Source: JAAYBQ01 sp035403465
Lineage (GTDB): Bacteria; Spirochaetota; UBA4802; UBA5550
Assembly (NCBI GenBank): GCA_035403465.1
Contig: DAONFG010000001.1
Location: forward strand, 124,001 to 188,000
Length of the DNA stretch: 64,000 nucleotides
Reading direction: 5' to 3'
Shown here: positions 32,857-41,463 of the stretch, piece after piece
Numbering within the stretch: position 1 is the first letter of the stretch
How the letters are laid out: the number at the start of each line of letters is the position of its first letter
Translations under genes and position numbers: made by a program
Notes under the pieces: generated by a model
The model's database searches: none
Told to the model about the DNA's origin: nothing
What the model saw: the letters and a program-made list of their open reading frames with translations, nothing else

Positions 32857-33287
32857 ATTCCGGAATGTCCGAAGCCCCCTTCATTTCTTGCTGTCTCATT
32901 CAAACGGTCAGTTTCGAGGAACTCACCCCTGTAGACTTTTGCGAAGACAAGCTGGGCGATGCGCATGCCGTTTTCAACGGTAAAAACATCCCTGCCCAGG
33001 TTGGTCATTATTATTTTGATTTCACCCCTGTAGTCTGAATCTATGGTGCCGGGAGCGTTGGTGAGTGTTATCCCGTGTTTAAGCGCAAGTCCGCTGCGCG
33101 GACGTACCTGTGCCTCGTAGCCTTCAGGTATTTCAATGAATACGCCCGTGGGAACCAGGACTGTACTGCCCGGCTGGAGCACTACAGGCATTTCAACAAA
33201 TGCGCAGAGGTCTGCCCCGGCCGATCCCCCGGTCTGGTACCCGGGAATTACCGCACCCGGTTTCAGTTTTATGCGTACAGGTATCAT
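32853..33287 (-). CDS. dut: dUTP diphosphatase
   Basis: This 144-residue trimeric enzyme hydrolyses dUTP to dUMP, keeping uracil out of DNA. All five motifs are seen: AGADLCA, RPRSGLALKHG, GTIDSDYRGEI, GMRIAQLVF and NEGGFGHSG, the last slightly diverged from the usual GGFGSTG. I start at the ATG at 33287 (MIPVRIKLKP), which overlaps the rhomboid stop by 4 bases; a longer frame to 33335 would run within that gene. It is part of the rhomboid-dut-rnj run. Confidence 0.93.
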   Translation of the reverse strand: MIPVRIKLKPGAVIPGYQTGGSAGADLCAFVEMPVVLQPGSTVLVPTGVFIEIPEGYEAQVRPRSGLALKHGITLTNAPGTIDSDYRGEIKIIMTNLGRDVFTVENGMRIAQLVFAKVYRGEFLETDRLNETARNEGGFGHSGI

Positions 33288-34240
33288 AAATGTTTCCGTA
33301 TCTGCCGCATAAGGCATGCCTGGTAGTTGTCGCATTTTCTGCAGTAGTCATCATCAAGACTGAAGTCACTCTCTACACACAGGTCGTCCTGTTTCTCTAA
33401 AAATATATCCATTCTTTTTATATACTGGTATTCATCATCTGTAATTGATGAGGCACCGCCCTTTTCAAGTTTCTGAAGCAGCCTGAGCAGGTTCAGGTCC
33501 TGGTCTGATGACTGTGCTGTCATATCTTCTTTTTTCCTGCTGAGTTCAGCCTGGAGTACCGCCTTGATTTTTTTTGCCTTGAACTCGATCCCCCTGCGCC
33601 GTGTGACAAGAAAGTAGATCAGGCCGAATACCAGGCCGCCCAGGTGACCCAGGTGCGACACGGAACTTGCTCCTCCCGATGTTACCTGCAGGTAGAGTTC
33701 AATCCCCCCGTATACAATAACAAGGTACTTGGCCTTCATTGGTACAAAGAAGAATACCAGGAGTTCTGCGTCCGGGAAGAGCATTCCGAATGCCAGCAGG
33801 AGCCCGAAAACCGCGCCAGATGCGCCGATTGTGGGGATGAAAAATCCGATATCTCCAAGGACCAGGTTCATCACCAATATTGTGATTCCTGCACCGATTC
33901 CTGTGAAAAAATAATAAATAAGAAATTTTTTTGATCCCCAGAGCTGTTCAACCGGCATACCGAACAGAAGAAGAGCGTACATGTTGAAGAATATGTGGAC
34001 AAAGTCGCCATGGAGAAACATGTATGTAAAGAGCTGCCAGACGTAAAATTTAGTCATGACAAGGTAAGGCGTAAGGCCGAACCAGTAGGTGGCGTATGGC
34101 ATCTGGTTGATGACGGGGACCGGGTTTGAATAGGGCACCATTGTTCCTGCGGTGGTCTGCTGAAAAAGATAAATAATGATATTAATGATGATAAGCCATG
34201 TAACGCGGCTTCCCGTTGAGCTGTATCTGCTGTTCTGCAT
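33284..34240 (-). CDS. Rhomboid-family intramembrane serine protease
   Basis: This 318-residue protein has six membrane helices in the first 215 residues. The catalytic Ser is in GASGAVFGLL and the His in SHLGHLGG, with the L1-loop region (about 60-110) present. It should cleave membrane proteins within the bilayer. The C-terminal 100 residues are a soluble, charged extension that ends with four Cys and His residues (CRKCDNYQACLM), possibly a metal site not usual in the family. It ends overlapping dut and begins 16 bases from the flavin reductase stop. Confidence 0.9.
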   Translation of the reverse strand: MQNSRYSSTGSRVTWLIIINIIIYLFQQTTAGTMVPYSNPVPVINQMPYATYWFGLTPYLVMTKFYVWQLFTYMFLHGDFVHIFFNMYALLLFGMPVEQLWGSKKFLIYYFFTGIGAGITILVMNLVLGDIGFFIPTIGASGAVFGLLLAFGMLFPDAELLVFFFVPMKAKYLVIVYGGIELYLQVTSGGASSVSHLGHLGGLVFGLIYFLVTRRRGIEFKAKKIKAVLQAELSRKKEDMTAQSSDQDLNLLRLLQKLEKGGASSITDDEYQYIKRMDIFLEKQDDLCVESDFSLDDDYCRKCDNYQACLMRQIRKHL

Positions 34241-34256
34241 TTTTTTCTGTTAAAGG

Positions 34257-34763
34257 TCAGCGTGTGAGCACTGACTTTATCTCTCCTATGTATAATCTGT
34301 GGTAGTCGCCGCCGGAATAATTTGAGGCAATGCCGGGATCAAGGAAAAATTCCGGGGATATATCCTGGCGGTATATTTTGCCGCATTCAATAACAAGACG
34401 CGCTTCACTGAAGTAGATATTTCCGGTAGCGGATTGAACCGGTGTCAGTCCCGTTTCCTTTACCTTGTCAATGTCCCTGCCCGATTTTGCCCCGCAGAGT
34501 TTAAGCGCGGACCTGTACTCCTCTGTGAAGAAAGATAGTGTGAAAGCCGTGTTATTTTCAAGGAAACTGAATGTGTGCCTGGATGGCCTGATAAAAATAA
34601 AGCATACGTCCCTGTTCCAGAGGTGTCCCAGGCCGCCCCATGATGCGGTCATTGTGTTGAATTTACCGGTGCCGCCAGCTGTTACGAGCATCCAGTCCCT
34701 GCTTATAAGCTTGAAGACATTATCTGTTATATCAGATGGTGTTGTTGTTTTAAAAGAGTTCAT
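34257..34763 (-). CDS. Flavin reductase-like FMN-binding protein
   Basis: This 168-residue protein has the split-barrel fold of the flavin reductase (HpaC/FlaRed) group: FNTMTASWGGLGHLWNRDV is the typical FMN-contacting segment, followed by IRPSRHTF. It would bind FMN and perhaps reduce it with NAD(P)H, or act as an oxidoreductase for another partner. The C-terminal DYHRLYIGEI is also typical. It is 12 bases downstream of the aminopeptidase gene. The partner oxygenase is not seen here. Confidence 0.85.
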   Translation of the reverse strand: MNSFKTTTPSDITDNVFKLISRDWMLVTAGGTGKFNTMTASWGGLGHLWNRDVCFIFIRPSRHTFSFLENNTAFTLSFFTEEYRSALKLCGAKSGRDIDKVKETGLTPVQSATGNIYFSEARLVIECGKIYRQDISPEFFLDPGIASNYSGGDYHRLYIGEIKSVLTR

Positions 34764-34775
34764 ATTTTTTTCCTG

Positions 34776-35642
34776 TTAAGCGGTTAGTATCTCAACACCC
34801 GTTTCGGTTACACAGAGAGTGTGTTCCCACTGGGCGGAGAGAAGGCCGTCTGCGGTCACTGCTGTCCAGTCATCGGCCAGAAGTCGCGTCTGGTATTTGC
34901 CCTCGTTGATCATTGGTTCTATTGTAAAAATCATGCCCGGGAACATGGCGATCCCCCTGTAGCCCACATCGTAGTGGTGGACATGGGGCTCCTCATGGAA
35001 GGTAACTCCAATCCCGTGGCCGCCATAATCGCGCACAACAGAGAAACCGTTATTTGCTGCATGTTTTTCAATGACGTGTCCTATCCTGCCGAAGTCAGCA
35101 TATGGCTTGACCTCTGCTATACCCAGTTCCATGCATTCCATCGATACCTCGACCAGTCTCTGTGCTGTGACCGATGGCTTGCCTATCAAAAACATGCGGC
35201 TTGCATCACCAAAATACCCGTCCAGGACGCATGTTACATCGACGTTTATTATATCGCCGTCTTTAAGCACTGTGTCATCGGGGATTCCGTGACATATTAC
35301 ATTATTTATGGAGGTACATACGCTCTTGGGGTAACCGTTGTAGTGAAGGGGTGCGGGTTTTGCACCATGCTTTATTGTGTATTCATGGACCCAGGTGTTT
35401 ATATCATCCGTGGTAATTCCACCCTGGATTTTAGATGCCACCATATCAAGGATCTCTTTTGTAAGCCTGCAGGACTTCCGGATACCCTCGATCTGTTCTT
35501 TAGTTTTGATCTTTATCCCCTTCGGGGGTTTTAAGGATGCAGGGGGGTGAGTAATATTCTGCACATCTGACTCCATGTGGCACTTTTTATATTTTTTACC
35601 GCTTCCACACCAGCAGAGGTCATTACGGGAAATCTTTGTCAT
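34776..35642 (-). CDS. map: Methionine aminopeptidase type I with N-terminal SEC-C motif
   Basis: This 288-residue enzyme removes the initiator Met from new proteins. The first 25 residues are a SEC-C zinc motif (NDLCWCGSGKKYKKCH), which can bind the ribosome or SecB. The catalytic domain follows, with GDIINVDVT, DASRMF, the His in GGHGIGVTFHEEP and Glu in FTIEPMI as the five metal ligands. The SEC-C version occurs in many diderms and in some spirochaetes. It is the first gene of the run map-flavin reductase-rhomboid-dut-rnj. The gap upstream (229 bases) has no terminator. Confidence 0.93.
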   Translation of the reverse strand: MTKISRNDLCWCGSGKKYKKCHMESDVQNITHPPASLKPPKGIKIKTKEQIEGIRKSCRLTKEILDMVASKIQGGITTDDINTWVHEYTIKHGAKPAPLHYNGYPKSVCTSINNVICHGIPDDTVLKDGDIINVDVTCVLDGYFGDASRMFLIGKPSVTAQRLVEVSMECMELGIAEVKPYADFGRIGHVIEKHAANNGFSVVRDYGGHGIGVTFHEEPHVHHYDVGYRGIAMFPGMIFTIEPMINEGKYQTRLLADDWTAVTADGLLSAQWEHTLCVTETGVEILTA

Positions 35643-35871
35643 TTTTTATCAAACCTGTGAATATGTACTTTATCTTTATAAAGGGTAATCTCTTATATTA
35701 TTTTATCGAAAACATATTATTTCCACGGCATCTTTATACCGTGATCCAAAATGTCATGAATTATTAGAGATTTTAACTTCAGATTCATTCAATAAAATAT
35801 CAGTGCAAGCTTTTTTTGTATTGGCAGATTAAGACTTATGCCATAAAAGAGCCAGAAAGCAGGAGGACACG

Positions 35872-36048
35872 ATGTACTTTAATATCAGCAAAACCATGAA
35901 TATTATGATCGTTGCGGCCTTGACTCTCGTTATTCTTCTTGTTCTTGTTTTTTTTGCGAAAGTTACGGATATTTCAAATCCATATAGAAAAGCCGCGGAT
36001 ATGAATGACTCATATGCTCCTTATCAGCCGTGGGCCAGGGTCCGCTGA
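35872..36048 (+). CDS. Small single-pass membrane protein, 58 residues
   Basis: A strong AGGAGG lies a few bases ahead of this ATG. The product MYFNISKTMNIMIVAAL... has one hydrophobic helix of about 18 residues (11-28), a short basic stretch and a Tyr/Pro-rich C-terminus (SYAPYQPWARVR). No family is recognised. Its 3' end overlaps the end of the opposite-strand lipoprotein gene by 25 bases. The clean ribosome site and the membrane helix make it a real gene more likely than not, although it is short. Confidence 0.6.
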   Translation: MYFNISKTMNIMIVAALTLVILLVLVFFAKVTDISNPYRKAADMNDSYAPYQPWARVR

Positions 36049-37061
36049 AAAGATGCATGCTTTACAGCGCTGCTGATCTCTTTTAATCTCTGCATTAGAA
36101 CGTTGAAGTCAATCAGGTAGATCCGGTCGTCATATTCTATAAGGAGCATGCTGCCGCAGCTTCCTTTTACAGACCATCCTTCGGGCAGTAAAGACTTTTC
36201 ACCTGAAAAATTTTCAATCCTGCTTTTACCCTCTGCAACTATAATAAAACCGCTTTCAGAGATTACGAAATTTTCAAGATAGGCAACCTGCCTGATCTGC
36301 GTCCTGTTTTTTGACGATATATCATATTTTGCAACTGTCCAGTTTCCTGCACCACCCCTGAGGTAATAGAGGTTATTGCCGCTAATTGAAAAATCAAAGG
36401 CGGAAGAATCAACATTTTTAAGTCTTAATCCCCCGTTTTGAGTATCATACACTGAGATATAATATGAACCCGCAATCCCGGTTATAAGGGCGCTGTATTT
36501 AGGTGAGGATTGAATAAATGCCCTGAAAAATTTTTTTGAAGCTGATGAAAAATCTCCGCTGACAAATTCCCTGGTCTGCCTGCTGCTGATGTTGAATTCG
36601 AAAAGCTTCCCCTTTGAAAGAAATATAACATTTTCATTTCTCATAGCCATAGCATCGATAGTCTCTTTTGGTCCGGACTTGTATATGGCCACGGGATCAC
36701 CGTCATCATTGAATACGCAGAATCCCTTGTTGTTTCCCAGGATTACATAGTCGCTGTTTATGCCGGCGAAGGTAATATTTTCATCTATGCTTTCATCCGC
36801 ACTCAGGGTGATTGATGAGGGATAAATAACTTCCGGTTCATCCCCGCCGCTTAAGAGGACCAGGTTTTTGGTGAAAAATATTTTATCGCTGCTGTGTGAT
36901 GAGATTGAGTATGCATCAAGCAGAGATTCGTAAAGCTCTTCAGTGTCAGAGGTTTCTCCGCCGGCGTATTTTTCAAGAAGTCTCTGGTAGTTTTTCTCTG
37001 CTGAACCGCAGGATGAAAAAAGGAAAAGTGCTGCTATTATTATTAATCTGAATCTTGTCAT
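36024..37061 (-). CDS. Lipoprotein with beta-propeller-like body
   Basis: The 345-residue product has a lipoprotein signal peptide with the lipobox LFSSCG (Cys19) after a basic N-terminus. The rest is rich in short beta strands separated by Gly, Asn and Asp turns (for example SDYVILGNNKGFCVFNDDGD), which suggests a propeller of PQQ/WD40 type. No specific motif was recognised. It would be anchored to a membrane. It follows the TPR membrane gene on the same strand after 20 bases, and the two could be one operon. Confidence 0.75.
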   Translation of the reverse strand: MTRFRLIIIAALFLFSSCGSAEKNYQRLLEKYAGGETSDTEELYESLLDAYSISSHSSDKIFFTKNLVLLSGGDEPEVIYPSSITLSADESIDENITFAGINSDYVILGNNKGFCVFNDDGDPVAIYKSGPKETIDAMAMRNENVIFLSKGKLFEFNISSRQTREFVSGDFSSASKKFFRAFIQSSPKYSALITGIAGSYYISVYDTQNGGLRLKNVDSSAFDFSISGNNLYYLRGGAGNWTVAKYDISSKNRTQIRQVAYLENFVISESGFIIVAEGKSRIENFSGEKSLLPEGWSVKGSCGSMLLIEYDDRIYLIDFNVLMQRLKEISSAVKHASFQRTLAHG

Positions 37062-37081
37062 ATTCCCGTTCTGTCAGCTGT

Positions 37082-38491
37082 TCATTTTTTTCTGGCCTTG
37101 ATTTTTTCCACGGACTTTGATATGTATTCGCTGTCATATAGATCGATCATTTTTGAAGCGGCGCTTGATTTTGCCCTGAGGCTGAATTTAGAGGTCGATA
37201 TATATATTCCGCTTTTGCATTTTTCAGCAGAAATGACTTTCTGAAATTCGATTATCTGTCCCTCTGATATCTCCCTCGTTGTCCTGTTGAAGAAGACAAG
37301 TACCGGCGGGTCGTTGATCCGTTTAATGTTATAAACCCTGTACTGGTACTCATTGGCTGACTTCTTCTCGCTGGAAACTATGTTATAGTTGAGGCTTCCA
37401 ATCATTTCTGTGATATAGGGCTGAAGCTCCTCGAGTGAGGACTGGAAGAAAGGTGTCAGGTTGTCGTTTTCAAGGATTGCCCTGTATGCCTCGAGCTTGA
37501 CGCCTGTGCTCCTGAAGTTCGGGTTCTCGGCCTCGATCTTTGCCCAGTGGTGTATTGCCTCTTTGATCTTGTTTTCGTGCTCATAGCATTCGGCCAGCAT
37601 GTACCTGTATGCATGAGATTCATCGTCATTATCCTTAAGACTTGTTAATCCCTTTTCAAGGTAGTCGATAGCTTCCGTGTAGTTATCCCTGTCAACGGAC
37701 ATCTCGCCCAGCATGTAGAGGCTTTTGACAAAAAACTTTTTATCGTTCTTTGCGTTATCAAGCATTACCGCGGCATTATCATAATCTTTTTTCATCATGA
37801 AGATTGAACCGAGATAAAACTGCACTTCCGGGAGGTCTTTTTTAAGCTCCGAGGCTTTCAGCAGGTAGACCTCCGCTTTCTGGTAGTCAGAAGTCTTGAA
37901 ACATGATACACCCAGCGGCAGATAAATGTCATCTATCCGGGGGTCAAGAAGGGCAACCTTGAGGAAGTTCTCCCTTGCATTTTTATAATTTTTCTGCTGG
38001 TACCAGGCATGGCCAAGCCTGTGGTTGGCCTTGAGATCGTCGGGATTGAACTCGAGTATGGCCTTGTACTCGTCTATCTCCTTCGGATAGTTCTGGGTCT
38101 GGTTGTAAAGGCTTGCCAGGTGGTAATGAACCTCGAGTTCATTTACAAACTTCTTGAAATCAGGGAGCGCGAGCATTTCATTGAGTTCATGTATCGCAAG
38201 CAGGTACTGTCCCCTCTGCATGAGAATTCTTGCCTTCAGGTACATCGCAGGGACGTAATTCCTTTTTTTGTTCAGGACAAATTTTACAAGTTCATTGGCG
38301 CCGTTAAGATCATTTTCAGCAAATAGTTCCTCTGCCTTTCGTATGGACATGGGTATACGTAATGATTTAAGGATCATCAGCATTATTGCAATGAGGAGCA
38401 CGGTTAATGCGAATATAATATAATTCATAAATGGTCTGTGTTTTCCGGGCTGTGTATTTTTTACTTTTATCAGCTGTACCGGTGCAGTCAA
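37082..38491 (-). CDS. Membrane-anchored TPR protein
   Basis: This 469-residue protein has one membrane helix near the N-terminus (NYIIFALTVLLIAIMLMIL) and about eight TPR units over residues 50-340 (for example KANHRLGHAWYQQKNYKNA and EVQFYLGSIFMMKKDYDNA). The C-terminal 100 residues are a separate domain with restriction-endonuclease-like pattern (NGPPVLVFFNRTTREISEGQ-type strand, then GIYISTSKFS) seen in other TPR proteins; its function is unclear. The frame begins at TTG 38491, preceded by AAGGAA; the ATG at 38428 is an alternative. It lies upstream of the lipoprotein gene. Confidence 0.75.
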   Translation of the reverse strand: MTAPVQLIKVKNTQPGKHRPFMNYIIFALTVLLIAIMLMILKSLRIPMSIRKAEELFAENDLNGANELVKFVLNKKRNYVPAMYLKARILMQRGQYLLAIHELNEMLALPDFKKFVNELEVHYHLASLYNQTQNYPKEIDEYKAILEFNPDDLKANHRLGHAWYQQKNYKNARENFLKVALLDPRIDDIYLPLGVSCFKTSDYQKAEVYLLKASELKKDLPEVQFYLGSIFMMKKDYDNAAVMLDNAKNDKKFFVKSLYMLGEMSVDRDNYTEAIDYLEKGLTSLKDNDDESHAYRYMLAECYEHENKIKEAIHHWAKIEAENPNFRSTGVKLEAYRAILENDNLTPFFQSSLEELQPYITEMIGSLNYNIVSSEKKSANEYQYRVYNIKRINDPPVLVFFNRTTREISEGQIIEFQKVISAEKCKSGIYISTSKFSLRAKSSAASKMIDLYDSEYISKSVEKIKARKK

Positions 38492-38728
38492 CCAGAATTC
38501 CTTACCAGAGGGGGGAGTTGGATTAAAAGTTCAGGAGATAAAGGCGGATATTTGAGTTTATTAAGGGATATCCGGCGAAATCTTCCGGAAAATTACTTGA
38601 AATATGAAAGATGAGTTTCGAGTATGCATAATTGGTAACATTTGTGCATTTTAGGCGATTTTTAAGAAACATTAACCGGAAGCAAGTGTACAAAATCAAA
38701 AACTGAACATGAAGATTATGAGAGTATA

Positions 38729-40309
38729 ATGGCAGAGAGAATTATAAGTATATACGATACGACGCTGAGAGACGGCGCACAGACTGTGGGTATTTCGCTT
38801 TCAATTCAGGATAAACTCAATATAGCAAAAATACTCGACTCAATGAAAATTGATTACATCGAGGGAGGATGGCCCGGCTCCAATCCCAAGGATGAACAGT
38901 TTTTTACTGATGTAAGGAAGCTGGGGCTTACACATTCTAAAATTGCGGCGTTCGGATCAACAAGACGGAAAGGCTTTAAATGCAGCGATGACCAGATTAT
39001 CAGGGCACTGGTTGATTCAAAGGCCGATGTGCTGACAATCGTGGCCAAAACCTGGGACTTCCAGGTTACAAAAGCCCTGGGTATGGAGCTGGACGAAAAT
39101 CTTCTGCTTATAAATGACACAGTTTCCTACCTGAAGGATAAGGGATTTGAAGTATTCCTTGACGCTGAGCATCTGTTTGACGGGTACAAATCCAACCCGG
39201 AATACACACTCATGTGCCTGGATACTGCATGCAGGGCGGGTGTTGACATGCTGGTCCTCTGCGATACAAACGGCGGAACGCTTCCGTCAGAAGTGAGCCG
39301 CATAACCTCAGATATAAAAGGGCACGTTAAGGCCGAGGTTGGTGCGCATTTTCATAATGATACGGGCGTCGCAGTGGCAAATTCCATCGCTGCCGTTGAA
39401 GCAGGTGCATCTTCGGTGCAGGGCACTATTAACGGCTACGGCGAGCGGTGCGGAAACTGTGACCTCACAACATTTATTCCAAACCTTGTGCTCAAGATGG
39501 GGCACACCTGTTCATCGGAAGGCGTGCTTCATCATATAACAGAGGTGAGCAGGTTCGTAAGCGAAATTGCAAACCTCCCCCATGTCGAAAACAGTCCCTT
39601 TGTCGGGGGAAATGCCTTTGCCCATAAAGGGGGTATCCACGTCTCTGCGCTGCAGAAGGATACGAAGACATATGAGCACATTGATCCCGCGCTTGTCGGG
39701 AACAAGCGGATGGTCATGATCTCCGAGCTTTCGGGCAGGAGCAACGTGGAGTTCAAGGCAAAGGAACTCGGGATAGACATTATGGGAGATATCAGTCTTT
39801 CGCGCGGAGTCCTTGAAAAGATCAAGGCGCTCGAGGAGAAGGGCTTCCAGTTCGAGGCGGCAGAGGGTTCATTCGAACTTCTGCTCAGGGAGGCGACCGG
39901 CGAGTACAAGCCGTTCTTCAGACTGCTCGGTTTCAGGCTGATCACAGACATGGATGTTGAAGGAAGGCTTGAGTGCGAGGCCACAATCAAAGTGCAGGTT
40001 GACGGCCAGGTTGAGCATACAGCCGCGAACGGGAACGGCCCGGTTGATGCGCTGAACAATGCGCTCCGGAAGGCCCTGCTGAATTTCTTCCCTGAAATTT
40101 CAGAGATATATCTTACTGACTATAAAGTCCGTGTGCTTGACGAGGATTCAGGCACCGCGGCTTCGGTCCGGGTACTGATAGATCAGACAGACGGGACAAA
40201 ACACTGGGGGACCGTGGGTGTTTCCGAGAATGTTATCGAGGCTTCGTGGATGGCCCTCGTTGACGGTATTGAATACATGCTTTTTAAAAGAAGAAATGCA
40301 GGGAATTAA
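38729..40309 (+). CDS. cimA: Citramalate synthase
   Basis: This 526-residue enzyme condenses pyruvate and acetyl-CoA to citramalate, the start of the threonine-independent route to isoleucine used by several spirochaetes. The TIM-barrel has YDTTLRDGAQTVG, the divalent metal site in GAHFHNDTGVAVAN, and NGYGERCGN with an active-site Cys region. The C-terminal LeuA-type regulatory domain (about 400-525) has NALRKALLNFF. Its length fits CimA rather than 2-isopropylmalate synthase, though the two are hard to tell apart completely. It reads alone; the gap upstream (237 bases) must hold the promoter. Confidence 0.88.
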   Translation: MAERIISIYDTTLRDGAQTVGISLSIQDKLNIAKILDSMKIDYIEGGWPGSNPKDEQFFTDVRKLGLTHSKIAAFGSTRRKGFKCSDDQIIRALVDSKADVLTIVAKTWDFQVTKALGMELDENLLLINDTVSYLKDKGFEVFLDAEHLFDGYKSNPEYTLMCLDTACRAGVDMLVLCDTNGGTLPSEVSRITSDIKGHVKAEVGAHFHNDTGVAVANSIAAVEAGASSVQGTINGYGERCGNCDLTTFIPNLVLKMGHTCSSEGVLHHITEVSRFVSEIANLPHVENSPFVGGNAFAHKGGIHVSALQKDTKTYEHIDPALVGNKRMVMISELSGRSNVEFKAKELGIDIMGDISLSRGVLEKIKALEEKGFQFEAAEGSFELLLREATGEYKPFFRLLGFRLITDMDVEGRLECEATIKVQVDGQVEHTAANGNGPVDALNNALRKALLNFFPEISEIYLTDYKVRVLDEDSGTAASVRVLIDQTDGTKHWGTVGVSENVIEASWMALVDGIEYMLFKRRNAGN

Positions 40310-40375
40310 AAAAACATTGCAAATATTTATTCAGGCTGCATTATAGATTCCAGTTTACACAGGGTTGATGGTTTA

Positions 40376-41449
40376 ATGATGAAAAAATTCAGGATAGTAT
40401 TTCCGTTCTTTATACTTGCAGTTACAGGACTTATGCCTCTTCTGGCGTGGGAAAAATTTGACAGGGTGCTTGCCGTTGTCAACAACAGGCCGATTATTGA
40501 GAGCGAAGTGAACAAGAGGCTTGAACAGCACCGCGCAATCAAGGATATTCCCAGGGCAAAACTTGCATACGAAAAGAGCCGCATTATTGATAACCTGATT
40601 GAGAATGAACTGATATTTGAAACAGCAGAGAAGGAATCAATTGAGATAAGCGACAGGCGGGTTATCAACCAGCTCAATGATGCCATGACAATGTTCTTCA
40701 AGAAAACCGAGGATGATAATAAAAAAGTCGCCGAAACAGTTGTGCGTGTTTCAAAAAACCTTGAAAAACTCATGGGGGACAGGTTCAATCCGGATATCAA
40801 GATCGATTCCGACCTCAAAAAGTTCATGGCGTTTGTTGAAAAGAAGGAGAAAACTGATTTCTTCAGCTTCTTTGACCAGATGAAGGTCGGTATAGCCAGG
40901 CAGCAGATCATGTCGATAGCTATCGGAGCAAATCCCCCATCCTCTGAAGACGCAAGGAAATGGTACAACAAGAACAGGGAGAAGCTGGGATTTGAGGTGC
41001 ATGTCAAACATATACTGATTGTTCCAAAGGGTAATTCTCTGGCCGACGAGAAAGAGGCCAACGATAAGCTCGAAGGGATCAGGCAGAAGGTCCTGGCAGG
41101 GGAATCCTTTGAAAAGCTCGCAGCAAAACATTCACAGGATACCGGGTCTGCCCAGAACGGCGGTGATATAGGATGGCAGATGCTGGGGCAGCTTGATCCT
41201 TATTTTGCAAATAATGTGTTCCAGATGTCAAAGAAGGGACAGATATCAAAGGTCTTCAAGTCGGGCTTCGGGTATCATATTGTGAAGTATATCGACAGGC
41301 GGGCGGTGACATATGAAAAGGTTGAAGAGCTGATAATGTGGAAACTCCATTCGGAAAACATGGCAGTGCAGTTCGAAAAGTGGCTGGACAAGAGAAAGAA
41401 TGAGGCTTCAATAGAGATATACATGGAAGATTACGTTGAAAAAAAGTAG
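40376..41449 (+). CDS. SurA/PpiC-type periplasmic peptidyl-prolyl isomerase
   Basis: This 357-residue protein has a signal peptide (FRIVFPFFILAVTGLMPLLA), a SurA-type N-terminal chaperone domain (about 25-200, starting FDRVLAVVNNRPIIESEV) and one parvulin PPIase domain (about 205-310: HVKHILIVPK, then HSQDTGSAQNGGDIGW and YHIVKYIDRR). SurA of E. coli has two PPIase domains; here only one is present. It should help fold outer-membrane proteins, in line with the OMPLA gene downstream. It is followed after 14 bases by the spiro-SPASM gene. Confidence 0.9.
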   Translation: MMKKFRIVFPFFILAVTGLMPLLAWEKFDRVLAVVNNRPIIESEVNKRLEQHRAIKDIPRAKLAYEKSRIIDNLIENELIFETAEKESIEISDRRVINQLNDAMTMFFKKTEDDNKKVAETVVRVSKNLEKLMGDRFNPDIKIDSDLKKFMAFVEKKEKTDFFSFFDQMKVGIARQQIMSIAIGANPPSSEDARKWYNKNREKLGFEVHVKHILIVPKGNSLADEKEANDKLEGIRQKVLAGESFEKLAAKHSQDTGSAQNGGDIGWQMLGQLDPYFANNVFQMSKKGQISKVFKSGFGYHIVKYIDRRAVTYEKVEELIMWKLHSENMAVQFEKWLDKRKNEASIEIYMEDYVEKK

Positions 41450-41463
41450 CACTGGAGAGAGTC

